The notes under the pieces were generated by a model. The model did no database searches, had not been told where the DNA came from, and was given only the letters and a program-made list of their open reading frames with translations. 64,000 nt of DNA, taken from NCBI GenBank assembly GCA_009193035.1, contig SWDT01000094.1, positions 209,078 to 273,077 of the forward strand. Reading direction: 5' to 3'. This stretch comes from Halicephalobus mephisto (Eukaryota > Nematoda > Chromadorea > Rhabditida > Panagrolaimidae). Below, piece after piece: positions 34,719-46,400 of this stretch; positions within the stretch are counted from its first letter, which is position 1, and the number at the start of each line of letters is the position of its first letter. A program made the translations under genes and the position numbers.

Positions 34719-37220
34719 ATGTTCTGGAAGGATTGTGATGGTCGCGAATGTAAGCCAGGATGGGGATACAATGAATTTTTGGATAGATTAATAATTGTCG
34801 AGGAGGAATCCCCTAATGTTACGTCAGAAGTCAAAAATGAATGGCAGTATTTTGTTTATGATTTGTCATCAACTTTAATTCCACATTTTGTAAGTCATTC
34901 GTTTGTTTGTTGAATTGAAGTTTGATATTTTAGCCATGAATAAGTGGTTTTCTAGAACAAAGTTTCAAAAAAGTTCTTGATTTCCAAATTGTCTTTGATA
35001 AAAGTGAATATTGGCAAGTTCACTGTTACCTTCTTAAACGAAGACAGGAATCTGGAAAATATTCAAAATATTCACTGAATTGTAGTCACTTTGTCAAATG
35101 GATCGATTACGGTGTGGATTTGTACGTTCAATTTCCGAAAGAAAGGTTTCCAGTGGAATATCAAGAGGTGAGATTTAATTGCATCAATTTCGTTTACTAA
35201 TGGGAAATTAAAACTAATTTAAGCCACTTTTGGTAAATTTTCGAAGAATACTGTGCAGTTCAGTAATTTTTACAACTTTAAAAAGTTAGTGATAGAAAGT
35301 TCATAGATTTTTGGATTTGTTTTGACATTATTGTTTTTCATTAAGGCTAGAGACAAATATAATATAATACAATATTAATAAAAGTGCAACACTCAGGGAA
35401 ACTCGATTAACGTGAAATACCCTCTTTATACAAAAAGACATAACTTTTGGCCCCGTAACAATTGTGAAATATAATATAATCGTTACATTTTTCATGAATA
35501 TTTGAGATTTATGAAAAAAAATTACAACTAAATAGTGAAATTTTCCATTTGTTATTGGGCTAAAAGTTGTGTTTTTTGTATGTTGATATCAATGGATTAT
35601 ATAGATATATCGATACACTGAAACGGTTCTGATGTGTCAGATACATTAGATCCAATATATAGTTGCATTAAGCTCATAAAAAGCGCAAGTTTTGGCCTCG
35701 CAACAATTGCGAAATATAATATAATCGTTACATTTTTCATAAATATTTAATATTTGTGACAAAAATTACAACGAAATAGTGAAATTTTCCATTTGTTATC
35801 GCATCAAAAGTTGCGCTTTTTTATATACACTCCTAAGTGGAGAGAGGACTGATTAGCCTCAGATATTTTGAATATCTCCAATTGTGGATACTATACACCT
35901 ACAACATATGTACTGTTTATTAATTGAAATTTCTTCCAGATAATAAACTTATTTGAATCTAGAAATCTCAATGAAACGCAAGAGAACATCAAATGCAGAG
36001 TTTTGATCAACTATAATGAAATGAAAGATATGACTTTGAAAAATTTCATGAACTTCATTAAGGAACTAGACGAAGGAAGGCATTCTCAATATGATATTCC
36101 TGTACGTGTGCATTATGAGAAATTGTCTCAGAAAAACCGAGAAATTGTAATCAATAATCAGTTTGTATTTGGACTTTTTCTTTCATTTCTGTACTCTGTT
36201 TATCGAAAGATCGAGTCCAAGATGAAGAAAGTTGAATGTCCAGAGATCCTTCCAGATATGGACTCTGAAGAAAAGTCATTCGTCAAGATAGGCTTTAACT
36301 TGGAGAAAACAAAAGAAGAATACAAATCAATGGACAGAAGTGATTTTTTAAAAATGTACCCTGTTTTAAAAAAACTTTTTGCTTGTTATATTGATTACAT
36401 CAGGTATTCGGTGGATTCTCTAAGCGACATATATGAAGGGGACTATCTTCCAGGAACTATTAGTGAAATGCAAGGTTGGTTGGAAAAGCTGAACACTTGG
36501 TTTGTGATAAAGGTTAATGGAGAATGGATCAATTGCATGGGTTCTTTCATTGGAACGTCTCCTAGTTGTGAGAATGCTTTGAAAACACTCCGCACAATAG
36601 CCAAATTTAGTAATATCCCAGTGATTCAAGACAATCAAGTAATTGAACCATACATCAGAGACGAAGATGAAAAGAAAATTCTGTTCGGATTCGTTGACAT
36701 GGAAGGGGCTACAAGTCAAAACCCATGTGACTTAAATATATTCGAATTAGAATGCCCGGAGGAATGCACCAAAGACTTGAGAAGATGGATCTGCACTAGA
36801 TGCGGGGAATTTGTGAGAGTCAAACACAACTCAACAGGACAGCAATTTTTATTCTGCTTTTGTGGGTCCAAAAAACACAGAGATAGACTTCTTACTTGTA
36901 GTCATCCAAGACATCCACAACCAAATAAAATAGAAGATAAACAACAACCATCTCAGCTTTCGGATCTAGAGACAGAGGAAGTACAAAATCCGACAATCAA
37001 TGCCAATGATTCCCTCACTTTAATTCGTCAACAACTTCAAAAAATTCAAATAAAAAAAGGAGCAGCCACTGATTCGAAAATCCTCAACGTCATCATCTGT
37101 CTTATGTCAGAAGATAAAAAAGAAGATGAAATTAAAAATATTTTGACAGATATTCAAAACTTGGAATTGGATGGAGACACAAAAAACATAATTAAACAAT
37201 ATCTGAATAAAAAAAGTTAA
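34719..37220 (+). CDS. WGY/zinc-ribbon family member C, possibly a pseudogene
   Basis: Exons 34719-34889, 34934-35167 and 35940-37220 match member A exactly in exons 1 and 2 (171 and 234 nt) and phase, and would give 561 aa. Motifs are GRECKPGWGYN, NCSHFVKWIDYGVDLYVQFP, CRVLINYNEM, FLSFLYSVYRKIE, LFGFVDM, and a Cys module CPEEC-x8-CTRC … CFCG … TCSHPRH that lacks the last Cys of member A. Oddity: with the strong donor GTAAGT (34890) and acceptor TTTTAG (34933), codon 2 of exon 2 is TGA (34937-34939), where member A has TTC. A weak alternative pair (GTTTGT at 34901, AG at 34944) would avoid it in frame. Intron 2 is 772 nt because two MITEs inserted there. The rest of the frame is open and conserved, so loss is recent or apparent only. 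Confidence 0.7.
35430..35582. repeat. MITE family T2, copy 1 (in intron 2 of member C)
   Basis: Starts acaaaaagacataacttttg and ends caaaagttgtg-type sequence near 35582 (aaaagttgtgttttttgta), so the ends are inverted repeats. The interior has gaaatataatataatcgtta and gtgaaattttccatttgtta. It is flanked by a T1-like piece (gatatatcgatac). Confidence 0.7.
35676..35830. repeat. MITE family T2, copy 2 (in intron 2 of member C)
   Basis: aaaaagcgcaagttttggcc at the left and aaaagttgcgctttttta at the right form inverted ends. The interior is about 90% identical by eye to the copy at 35430-35582. Two copies in the same orientation about 90 bp apart account for the long intron. Confidence 0.7.
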
Positions 37221-37435
37221 TAAATTAACGGCAATTTGTAGGAAATTCAAAATTTTGTTTTTATTAATCGTAATTATTTTTAAATTTGCGGTACCAAACA
37301 TTGGCCAATAAAATTTAAACTTTAAAATCGTTAAACTCTAAATGCCCTGAAAGACTGCAAGTGGATACTTTGCCGAGTAAATACAGTAATTGGATGGAAT
37401 GCATGTTCTGGCTCGAAGGACTGGACTGGATAAAG

Positions 37436-40400
37436 TTAGATGTCTCTGAAAAATTGAATAAAAATAAAATCATTTTTACTTTGTTAAGAATTTTTCAAAA
37501 TACACAAATTTGGAAAAGGAAAATATAAATTTCCATTTTAAAAGTAAAAATTTCAAGTTTTTTTGGTCTGAGTACGAAAAAGTGATTATGTCACATTTCT
37601 GTCCTAAACATTTATATTCCAATTTTAGAGTTAAAACTCTACAAAATCACTAATTATACTGTAATAAAAATCATAGATTCTGAATCTAAAACTAAAATCA
37701 GAAATTGATTTTTATAATCTAGAATTCTGGAGACTAACTCTGGATTTTAAGGATATATTAAATTTTATATAAAACTTTATTAAAAAAGTTGAAACTTACC
37801 TAAAGTGGTTTTTCAAGTACTATATAACAGACGTAAAGTTATTTAAAATTATTTACTTTTTAATTTTTAAATTAGAGTTGTAGAAATTGGAACATAAAAG
37901 CTCGGGACAGAAATATTCCATCATGGAAAGAGTTTAAAAATAAATTTTTACTTCGGAAAAAACTCCAAAATTTAATCGTTTTTTGGTCCTATCGCGAAAA
38001 TTCAAAACTTACGAGGTTTCAACACTGTCGTCGAGAATAAACTTTAGCAGTTCAGATGACGTCTTCTGAAGCGTGGCAGAATTGGGTTCATCTGACCCTG
38101 AATCTGGAGGAGGGATTTCTGGGACGGGAGGAATCGGATCAGTCACTCTGATCTCGTCCAACTTTATACTCAATGCGTGTTCCTTATTTTCTTCCTGTTT
38201 TCGTGGTGAGAGTTCTCCTCCAATGAGTACGGTAGAAACATGATGATTAGGCTCAATTTCTGCCGCTATGTTCATCAACGTCGTTGTATCGGTCATCGAA
38301 CTCGAAACGATGGTCCCTGTGTCTTGACTGGAAGCAGAAGCCGAGCTGATTCCGGAAGTACTGGATCCGAATGAATCAGACGAGCCTACTGTAGACTGAC
38401 TATGTCTCCTGCCATTCAACTCATGGAGTTTTGAGGAGATTTTTTTGGAACTGCCACTCATGGCACTAGAGACGTTCCAGGAAAACCTCTTCAGAATCGC
38501 CCCTGGACCGTTTTGGCCGGAAGGTCTCTGGGAGTCGATTTCGCCCACAGTATGGTACCGTTTCTCGAACCTCCTCCCATTGTTCAAGGCCAATTGTCTC
38601 AAATTCTGAGAAGAAAGCGAATCCCCGCTGGCACTGAAATCGATGGGAGAAGGACAAGGATTCAATTCATCTACATTATGACCATGTCCAAAGACGTCAG
38701 AATCCTCGGAATTTCCTTCTTGTGAGTTTGTCAGATTTTCGTTATCCTGGGAATGATTGTTGACTGAGACGACGAAGGAGTTTATCCTCACTGGCGAACA
38801 GTTGCGTTGGGATGGAGCGGTTTCGTCAGCGAATGAAGAAGCGAGACTGGCTTTGGATCCAGAAGAACCTGGAGTGCATTCAGAGCAATGACGACGATCC
38901 AGTTGTTCGGCAGAAGCAATAGCATCTGATTTTCTGAGGTCTAAAAAAGATTTAAATCAAATCAAAAAGTGTAAATTTTTTTTGATATATGAAGTTAAAA
39001 TCCCCATATATAAGCACTTTAGATTCATATATCGAAATCGTAATCTAAATACATATGACAAGATTTGATATATGAAAACCGAATTTAAAATGAAACAACG
39101 AAAATTACTAAATATTCCCCGAAAAAATGTTTTTTTCTGTTAATATTTTGCATTCATATATTAAAATTCCGTTTTCTACTGGATGACTTGAACTGGTTCA
39201 TAAAAATCCTAATTAAAACAAAAAATCTGAATTTCATACATAGGAATTCATTTTTCATATATCGCTATTTCTAGTTCATATATGGAAATCAAACTTACGA
39301 GCTGATCCTGGTCTGCTAGCAGCCACCACTTGGCTGTCCATGCTGTGGCTCTTTCTGTGAGCAATTGCTGTTTTGGCATCGGCAAGAATCTGACTCGTCG
39401 GGGTTTGTGACCTCGGATTGTCCTTGTGTCTGTGAAGATTCCTCTCTTTCTCATAAATGATCATAGCATCGTCGATGATCGCCATCGATCTAAACTCAGT
39501 TTTCGCCATGTCAATCATCTCAATCCATCTCCTGGCGTCCTCAAATCCAGAAGTGAACATCATCAAGAACATTGCTGGAGCTCCGAATTCGTTTATCGCC
39601 GTAAGATAGAATCCCGGACTTTCAGTAAACAGATAGCACCTCAAGTTCAGACTATGCAGAGGTGGTTTGATGATACGGTATCTGTCGTTCCTTCTTGAAG
39701 TCGGTTTACATATGAGCAACATGTCCGTGAAGAGAATAGCGTGGATCTCTATCTTCGGTCCGTTCTTGCCTTCTCTCATCTTCAAATCTCCCTTAGTGAA
39801 GATCCTCCGATGTTTGTTTCCCGCCACGAATGGCATTGGATGAAGAAGATTGACGTAATGATGGACTCCTTGCGAATGGAAGAATTTATCGTATTCTTCA
39901 GCATCTATAGCGTCGTAGGATTCAAGAGTCTTCATGACTTCATTAAGCTGGATTCTGAGGTCATTGTTGTTCATCTCAGTGTTGAGAAGACTAGTGGCGT
40001 GTTCGGCATTTTCGATCATTTTCTAGAAAATATTCAACTATAGCCTATTACAGTACCTCTGTAGAAAATACAGTAACCCCATCGTTTTAAAATTTTCCTA
40101 ATATTTACAAATTTGTATTTTTACAGAAACGGAATTTTTTTGTTCTTAGCTGTTGTACGGTAGTTGGTTTTTCTATTTCTTAAAATTAGTTTTATTTCTT
40201 TCGTATTTAGATTATTTTTGAAATTGGATTAATTTAATATGTCAACAAAGTAAGCAAAAAAACTGGCCTAAAACAAAAAATTTTGAAATTCATAAATTGA
40301 AGAAAAGTAATTTTTTACAGTAATTTTTGATCAATTCCAAGGTCTGTAAATTGGTCGACATCAAAATGTGTAATTTACTCACAAAGTTCTGACAGATCAG

Positions 40401-43400
40401 TTAATAATTACATTTTTCACGAAGATTTCGAAATAAAACTACAACCTAGTTTGTTTCCAACATCCAGATAAGTTATCTTATTTAATTATTTTGCAATAAT
40501 TTAATTTAATTTTCATGTCAATTGTTTTATAGATCCCAGAACAGATTTGATTACTCAAGTTTGGGGTTCGGATTCTGATCTAACATCGGCAGAACGTTAG
40601 GCACAAGATCTGGACTACCTAGACACACGGTGCCACTGCGAGCACCAGGGACGGGAACAAACCGCCAACGGCTTTAAGAAGTCCCATCCAGTCAATTGGC
40701 GTTTTGAGAAATACAACTAAAGCGCAATAATTAATATTTTTACTTTAACTACAGCTTTATCGGTCTGAATCCAGCCTTGTCTGGAGAACCTCCCGATTTT
40801 GTCTAATAATCACTGCACGAGTAAAGCATATGCTGATATCGCAAACACAGTAGGACCCTACAGTCTTCTGCTGGATGACGAAGTTCCAGAAGATCTGTCT
40901 ACCACAGCCCTCTTTAATACATCACTACGAGGGGTGGATAGGATTAGCGAGGTACAAAACTGAGCTCCCGGTCGACCAAAACCCAGGTCGTAAAAGCCTA
41001 ACCTCTCTTCAGGAGATCCTATAGCGAAGTGGGGACACATTTGAATGTGGAAGATTAAAAGGCGAGTCCGAGTGCTGCTGGCCCCAGCGGATCCCGTAAA
41101 AGGCCAAAATCAACCTCTGTGGTTAGTGGACCCTAATGGTTACTAGACCCTTGTGGTTAGTGGGAGGCCCACCTACACCACATCCAGCAGTTTGCAAGAA
41201 CTCTCGAAAACCTGCGATTTTGGGAAGTTCTATCAGGCTCGAATACTGGGGCATCTTTTATCTTTTTTTTAAAACTGAGCTCCCCGTCAGCAGCACATGT
41301 CAGTTCTTGTGTCTTCGCTGTCACAGTTTGTCCGACGGATGTTGGACCAGGATAAAAATCATTTTTTTTCTTATATGGCCACAGTAATCCCCTTATAAAA
41401 TCCGGAACTTACTTGTAGTAAAATCCTCTCTTCTCCGTCTGTACTTGCTTTTAATACATTCTTCAGCATCAAAGGGTACCTTGTAAGTCGCTGCATCGGA
41501 ATAGACAAATTATCAATTAACGTTTGTCTATTCATCATATTCAAGCTTTCACTCCATTGAACAAATTCCCCGAACCTTTCGTTGTCTTTTTGCTTCTTCC
41601 TCACGTAATTAAGTGTATCTGTGTGGGAAATATTGAAGTCAATGTAGCATCTGGACCAGTTGACAATGTCCTCAAAGCCGGGAAGCATTTTTGTGGAATT
41701 CAACAAGCTTCCGGATTCCCTGGCGGAGGAAATCATCGGAAGAATGCTCCTTTTCCAGAAGCTAAGATTGGCTTTGAGAATCTCCCCGTAGTTAGAAAAG
41801 ACCCTTCGGAAGTCCACATCGATCATGAAACCTTGTCTTTGAAGTTCCCGGAAGACGACAGTTAAGTCATCCATGATCTGGAGGGATTGGATGTATCGTC
41901 TTTCGGTTTCCACCATTTCCCACAGAGCTGCTTGTTGTTTCTGGGCAGATTCAGAGATTTGCTAAAAATAAAGTTAAAATTATTTAAAATTGATTTTAAG
42001 TTTTTGTAGTTAAAATAGTAGAACTTGGATATAAGATACTTCTGTTATAACATATCTCTTGTTATGTCATACGGTATGAGTGAGTGAGTTTAGTTAGTCT
42101 GCCTTCGAATTTACTCCCTCTATAATATATCCTTTCTCATAACATACACTTTGCCCGGTCCCAAAGAGGTATCTTATATCCAAGTTCGACTGTATAATAA
42201 AATTTCGATATAAGATATCCTCGCTACAACATATCTCTTGTTATAGCATACGGTCTGAGTGAGTGAGTTTAGTTAGTCTGCATTCAAATTTACTCCTGCT
42301 ATAATATATCCTTTCTTATAACATACACTTTGCCAGGTCCCAAAAAGGTATCTTATATCCAAGTTCGACTGTATTTAGAAAAAAAAATTTAAAAATATAA
42401 AATAGAAGATATTTTAGGAAAAATAGCGAAAATAAGGGGGTTGCTAAAGGCTAAAAAATTAATTTTTTTGCATTTAATCTTTGAGCAATTGCACTAGTGA
42501 GAAAATTGGCCTAAGCACATAGGTCGAATTCAAACTAGTAATCGTTTCTGAATTTCTTAAAAAATACTTTAATAATTTAAAAACATAAAACAAATTTTAA
42601 AAAATACAATTTCGGTAATAAAAAATAATATTTTCGTGCTAAGATTATATTCCACTTTTAATTTAAAAATAATTTTAAGTTTTACTTTTTAAGTTAAAAA
42701 AATTTTTGAAACTAAGAATACTGAAACTTAAATTTCCTCCCGGGACCAAAACTAACCTGATTTTTCTTCACAATCTGTGTCCAATGTTCTTCCGTCTCCA
42801 GAACGTTAGTCAAATCAGAGCCTCTATGAACTTGAATCTGATTCAGAATCCTGTCAGCGACGAAGGTTAATTTGCTTTCCTTCGAGAAGATCCCTTTCCT
42901 CGGGGTTCTGCCCCTGGCGGAGAGGGTCCCTGTTTCGTCATTGAAGACAATGGTACTTCCTTCTGCCGAACTCGGAGTAGCTTCCATTGATCCATTATCT
43001 ACACTGGCACTTGATCGTCTGGGGGGATATGCCGCGACCAGTTCCCCCAAATACGGATTTGTCCCGGCAGGAATGTTCGAAAACGAATGTGTAGGAGTCG
43101 AAACCGTAGACAATGACCCGATCCCTTCTTCCGCGAATAAATTGTTTACAGGACAAGTAGATAATGATCGGGGTTTGCAGAGCTGTAATCGAAGCTTGAA
43201 ACTCATTTCAATTTTCAAATAAAATGGCAAAACTGCTAAAGGTGAGCTAGCTTGAATACACGCTAATTTTCTCATGAAAGAAAAATTATAGTCACACGCA
43301 ATCAAAAAACATTTTCAAGTCCAGAAACTGCGCAAATGAGAAAAAATTGTGGCGACAAAGGTTGGGACAAAATTTGATCAGTGATTTTCGTGGGAAGACT

Positions 43401-46400
43401 CGGAGTTTTGTAGTTTTCATAATAAGATCAGGAGGGGTTGTTTTGAGAAAAGAAAAATACAAATAAAGTAAAAAATATGGATTTTTGTACACACAAAAAG
43501 AGTACATTAAAGTGGCTTTAATGTGTCGGACATACTGTATTTAATGCATCGATGTATTGAATACAATGTATTGATATTAACTTAATGTATAGATACATTG
43601 GGTATACTGTAGCTCATATATCAGAGTTGTTTTAAGGTATCTATACATTATGTAGTACATACAAAAAGTATCTCTAATATATCGGTACATACATTGAGCT
43701 TAATGTACATGTGCATTATTTCAATATATTAATATATCAATATATTACATTTAACGCACCGATATCCTACTTAATGTATAGATACATTGGATATACTATA
43801 GCTCATATATCAGAGTCCTTTTAAGGTATCTATGCATTATGTAGTACATACAAAAAGTATCTCTAATATACCAATACATACATTGAGTGTAATGTATATG
43901 TGCATTATTTCAATATATTAATATATTACATTTAACGCACCGATATCCTACTTAATGTATAGATACATTGGATATACTATAGCTGATATATCAGAGTCCT
44001 TTTAAGGTATCTATACATTATGTAGTACATACAAAAAGTATCTCTCATATACCGGTACCCTAAATACAATATATCTAATATGAACCTAATGTTTGGTATA
44101 TTAAATACAATGTATACGATACATCAGAGTCACTTTAACGTATCCATACATTATATATCACGTATTCTTTTGTGTGTTCTTTGAACAAAAACAAAAGAAA
44201 TTTCAACTTTCATGTTCAAAGTAATTGTAGTAATTTGCGACGAAAATAATATATTCAATTTTGTTCTAAGATTAATTTTACAAAAGAAAAATGTTCTTTG
44301 AAGTTTTTGAAGCGGGATTTTTAAGTTTTTTTGGAGAAACATTTTTCATTATGGAACTCCCCGAATACCCCATCGTCGGGAAAACCACTCCTAATCCTTT
44401 ACGATTCGCTTTGATATAAAAAACAGCAAAGTCGACAAACATGGAATATTTTTAATTTTTAGCGAAACTTGTGTTTGGGAAGCGTCTATTTATAATATCC
44501 CGACCTCAGAAGGACAAACCTTTTTGGTCCCGAAGCTTGCTTTCCGGGAAATGGTGTCGACAGATGATTTTCGAGGTTTCTGGTCTGGATCGTAGTTTCT
44601 GTATTGATAAGCACTCGATTTTCTGTCTGGGATGTAAGGTAACTGATCAACCATGGTATCTGCCATCGTCGGGGCTGTTGCTGAATTACGTGATCGAGTG
44701 AGCATTTCGCGCTTCACTAAAATTGAAAAAAATTAAATTTTCTTTACATGATAAAACGCAAAAGAATTTTTGCAAAAAAAAAACGATGATTTATCATTGA
44801 GTAATGCAACGTCAAAGGTCTTAAAAATGAGGATTTTAAACCTTGGATATTAGAGGGTATAAGAATAAAAAATTCATTTTGACATTCAAGTACACAACGT
44901 CAAAATTTAAAAAATGAATTTTGACATTTAGGTACACAACACCAAAAAAAATTAGTTTTGGTTCTCAGGTACATAACGCCAGAAAAGAAAATTCATTTTG
45001 ACATTCGAGTACACAATGCCAAAACAAAAAATTCATTTTAGCATTCAAGTACACAACGCCAAAACAAAAAATTCATTTTGACGTTCAAGTACACAACGTT
45101 AAAGAGGAAAATAAATTTTGGCATTCAAGTACACAACGTCAAAAACGAAAATTAACTTTGGTACTCAGGTACACAACGCCAAAACAAAAAATCCATTTTT
45201 GTATTTAGATACATAACGTCGAAATTTAAAAAATTCATTTTGGCATTCAAGTACACAATGTCAAAAATGAAAATTAGTTTTGGTACTCAGGTACACAACG
45301 CCAAAACAAAAAGTCCATTTTGGCGTTCAAGTACACAACGCCAAAACAAAAAATTCATTTTTGTATTTAGATACATAACGCCACAATCATTTTGTTCGTT
45401 GGAATATCAGCTGATAAAACACTTAAAAAATCTTCACTAATTCCCAAACGTTTTTTGTAATTTATTAGTACATCGGACACTTGATCAAAAAACACAAAAA
45501 ACTGAGACGTTCCAAAATCACTTGATCGTGAAATTTATGGATTTCTGCAGAAGGTCAAAAAAGTTTAACTTCCTCTTCGTGATTTCTGGTCAATTAATAT
45601 CCGATTTCGAAAATCCAAAAAAGATAAAAAAATTAAAAAAAGTAAATTAAAAACAAGTATTTTTGTCGATTGATAAAATTAGATCATGTTTAAGAATAGA
45701 ATTGTCATAAAAAATACTCTTCAAAATCATTAAATTTGATACCAAAAGATATTTTTAGAAAAAAGTATGTTTTGATTTTGAAAAATAAAAATTACGAAAT
45801 TCTAAATCTCGCAACGAAAAATAAAAACTTTCAAATTAAAAAAATAAAAATTTAAAAATTGTTAAATATCAAAAATATTAAAAAAACAAAAATTGTTAAA
45901 TAAAAAAAATAAAAATTTTTAAATAAAAAAATATTTAAAAAATGAAAATTTTTAAATAAAAAAATATTAAAAAATTTTTAAATTTTTAAATAAAAAAAAA
46001 TAAAAATATAAAAATTATTAAATTTAAAAAAATATAAAAATTATTAAATTAAAAAATATTAGAAAATTTAAATTTTTAAATAAAAAAACAAAAATTGTTT
46101 AATAAAAAAAAATTTAAATTTAAAAAAAAAATGTATTTTATCAAACATAAATGACTTTCGTGTCAGGACCATGTGAGTCTGCTTTTCATGATTTCTACCA
46201 CGAGATTTTATTTTTTACGAGCAATGACTACTTTCGTGACAAAACTACATTAAAATAATTAAAAAATGTATTTATAATTAATCAACTAAAAAAGAGTAAG
46301 TTTCGCGCCAGGAACACTGAAAATTAATTTTTCTTTTTAGAACCATTAAGAACTTGCTTTTCGGATTAAGCCGATTAAAAATTTATTTTTTGCGATAAAA

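Noticed and set aside
40542..40565. Spliced-leader-like sequence (gatttgattactcaagtttg)
   Set aside because: Similar to the SL1 exon by eye, but the expected donor and Sm-site arrangement downstream are absent and it sits inside a degraded repeat.
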